From: an uncultured Slackia sp.
Lineage (GTDB): Bacteria > Actinomycetota > Coriobacteriia > Coriobacteriales > Eggerthellaceae
Length of the DNA stretch: 33,648 nucleotides
Assembly: GCF_959608125.1 (NCBI RefSeq)
Contig: NZ_CAUHPG010000024.1
Coordinates: 1 to 33,648, forward strand
Direction of reading: 5' to 3'
The position numbers and the translations under genes were made by a program. The notes beneath the pieces were generated by a model. The model was given only the letters and a program-made list of their open reading frames with translations. It had not been told where the DNA came from and searched no databases. Below, in pieces: positions 32,073 to 33,648 of the stretch; position 1 is the stretch's first letter, and the number at the start of each line of letters is the position of its first letter.

Positions 32073-32903
32073 CTATCGCTGCAGCCCGCGCAGCAACTCG
32101 ATTTCCTTCGCGTAGCCCGGCAATTCATTCGGAGTCTCCAAGATGAACGGCAGGTCGCGCAAGGCGGGATGGTTCACGATGCGTTCGAAGGCCTCGATAC
32201 CGATATAGCCTTCGCCGATGATTTCATGACGGTCTTTATGCGCCCCGCACGGATTCTTGCTGTCGTTGATATGCACGGCGCGAAGACGGTCGATGCCGAG
32301 CACGCGATCGAATTCCTCCAGCACGCCGTCGAGATCGTTCACGATATCGTAGCCCGCATCGTGCACATGACACGTGTCTAGGCACACGCCCATATGGTCG
32401 GACAGCTCGACGCGGTCGATGATCGCCGCCAACTCCTCGAAGCTGCATCCGACCTCGGTTCCCTTGCCCGCCATGGTTTCGAGCAGCACCGTCGTTGTCT
32501 GTTCGGGCTCGAGCACCTCGTTGAGCACCCCTGCGATCATGGCGATACCCGCTTCGGCACCCTGTTTGACATGGCTGCCCGGGTGAAAGTTGTAGTAACT
32601 ATGCGGCGTGAACTCCATGCGACGCAAGTCGTCGGCCATGGCTTCGCGCGCGAACTGCCTGGCATGGGGTTTATCGGAGCAGCAATTCAACGTATACGGC
32701 GCGTGCGCGACAAGCGTTCCGAACGATTCGGCCTCCATCCACGCCTTCAGTTCGGCGGCATCCTCGGGATCGATCGCTTTGGCCGAGCCGCCGCGTGGGT
32801 TGCGCGTGAAGAACGCGAAGGTGTTCGCCCCGATCGACGAGGCGGCCTTGCCCATGGCGAGAAAACCCTTCGAGGAAGAAAGATGGCATCCGATGGTAAG
32901 CAT
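32073..32903 (-). CDS. nfo: Deoxyribonuclease IV (endonuclease IV)
   Basis: This AP endonuclease of base excision repair is a TIM barrel with three metal ions. The 276 residues contain the family motifs YYNFHPGSH, ETMAGKGTEVG, CLDTCHVHDAGYD, HINDSKNPCGAHKDRHEIIGEG (in two halves) and ILETPNE, with all expected His, Asp and Glu metal ligands visible. The start MLTIGCHLSSSKGF is typical. The ribosome site is weak (GGGGCGGATAGGTC region). It is transcribed away from the small membrane-protein gene. Confidence 0.96.
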   Translation of the reverse strand: MLTIGCHLSSSKGFLAMGKAASSIGANTFAFFTRNPRGGSAKAIDPEDAAELKAWMEAESFGTLVAHAPYTLNCCSDKPHARQFAREAMADDLRRMEFTPHSYYNFHPGSHVKQGAEAGIAMIAGVLNEVLEPEQTTTVLLETMAGKGTEVGCSFEELAAIIDRVELSDHMGVCLDTCHVHDAGYDIVNDLDGVLEEFDRVLGIDRLRAVHINDSKNPCGAHKDRHEIIGEGYIGIEAFERIVNHPALRDLPFILETPNELPGYAKEIELLRGLQR

Positions 32904-33188
32904 GACCTATCCGCCCCTTCCGCAGTGTAATGGCACCCATAACGTAACATTGAGCGCCTGGCATTATAGCGCAGCGGACGCGACGCTCTTGCACGAACGG
33001 CGCAGCTCCATAGGACACGAAACGCCTCGGTCGAAAACCACAACGACCCATGGGCGAATCGTGTACGAGACCCCTTCAACCTGACGATTCGTTGACGAAC
33101 GCCTCACGCAGACGCAACGATTCGCACGCGCCGCTTGAAGCGCGTAGCGTTGCAGCGCATAGTGGACGCATCGACGAAAGGACGGATC

Positions 33189-33509
33189 ATGAAAACGACG
33201 AACTCTCCTGTATCCGAGGCGTACGTCATCGAGCGCGACGGATCGAAAACCGCCGTGCCCATCGGATTCGCCGATGAAAAGCCCCGCACACGCCGCGCCT
33301 ACTCATACTCCTCCCCATACGGACCGAGCTCTTCGGCCCGAAACGTCTACGCGAACGGCGGCACGGCCGCCATGCCACGTCGAGGATTGCACCTAGGACG
33401 ACGCGCGCTCGGCATACTGTTCATATTGATCGGACTGCCGATGCTGATTTTGCCGGGTCCGGGCCTCGCCTTGATCGGCCTGGGCCTTCTGATGGCCGTC
33501 ATGCCGTAA
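33189..33509 (+). CDS. Small membrane protein of the PGPG(W) type
   Basis: The protein has 106 residues: a soluble polar N-terminus (about 1-65, rich in Arg, Ser, Tyr) and a C-terminal hydrophobic hairpin with GILFILIGLPMLILPGPG and LALIGLGLLMAVMP. LPGPG between two hydrophobic stretches is the hallmark of the PGPGW putative transmembrane family; here Leu replaces Trp. The function is unknown. The ATG at 33189 has AAAGGA seven bases upstream; an in-frame ATG at 33135 lacks one. The 139 bases after it hold no gene I can see. Confidence 0.75.
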   Translation: MKTTNSPVSEAYVIERDGSKTAVPIGFADEKPRTRRAYSYSSPYGPSSSARNVYANGGTAAMPRRGLHLGRRALGILFILIGLPMLILPGPGLALIGLGLLMAVMP

Positions 33510-33648
33510 CGGCCGACCCTTCCCCAGCCCCATCCTGCGACGCTTTTTTCGTAGCGCGCCGCATATACGAAAGAACCCGCCGATTGAACTAGGCCCCAAA
33601 AGTGCAAAGGACCCCGTTTTCTGAACGGCAAAAGAAGTGAATCAAGCG

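Noticed and set aside
33580..33648. Possible insertion-sequence end at the right edge
   Set aside because: The stretch with CCCCAAAAGTGCAAAGGACC has a repeat-like look, but only one end is inside the window and no transposase is present.
1..33648. CRISPR array, prophage or transposase genes
   Set aside because: No regular direct repeats with spacers and no phage or transposase motifs were found.

Overview
The window looks like chromosomal DNA from an anaerobic actinobacterium of the class Coriobacteriia (Eggerthellaceae; Slackia- or Eggerthella-like). This is inferred from the high GC content, the feo cluster with small Cys-rich partners, a secretin-less Tad locus and an arginine deiminase operon. 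I recognised families by motif and did not search a database. Almost all genes are on the minus strand. The exceptions are an hsp20 gene and a small membrane-protein gene.

Layout in window order. 1-2030: a DUF1385 membrane protein gene behind thyX. 2088-6500: an iron-uptake operon transcribed as feoA-like, feoA, feoB, two small Cys-rich membrane proteins and a DtxR-type regulator, closed by a terminator. 6614-16172: a tight tad/flp pilus operon (cpaB, tadZ, cpaF, tadB, tadC, two Flp-type prepilins, tadE-like, tadG-like, second tadE-like, DUF192, zinc-ribbon protein), many genes joined by ATGA/GTGA overlaps. 16427-17066: tRNA-Val with its own promoter and two terminators, and a GNAT acetyltransferase. 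17259-22201: the arginine deiminase operon arcA-argF-arcC-yfcC-type antiporter. 22202-23276: about 1.1 kb without a gene, partly very AT-rich, holding a 21-bp perfect palindrome and a candidate terminated small RNA. 23277-27086: recR, ybaB and dnaX in the usual order dnaX-ybaB-recR. 27248-28345: tRNA-Gly, a DedA protein and the SRP RNA. 28479-30122: an NSS-family sodium symporter preceded by a 22-codon leader peptide with three consecutive Trp codons and a terminator hairpin. 30313-30965: a CIRCE-controlled hsp20. 31002-32903: ppx/gppA and nfo. 33189-33509: a small PGPG-type membrane protein.

How the genes work together. FeoA, FeoB and the Cys-rich proteins form a ferrous iron importer whose operon encodes its own likely metal sensor. 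The arc genes turn arginine into ornithine, ammonia, CO2 and ATP. The tad genes make a machine for thin adhesive pili but lack a prepilin peptidase here. The most striking regulatory element is the Trp-codon leader plus terminator in front of the NSS symporter. It looks like a classical transcription attenuator, and it points to tryptophan as the transported substrate.
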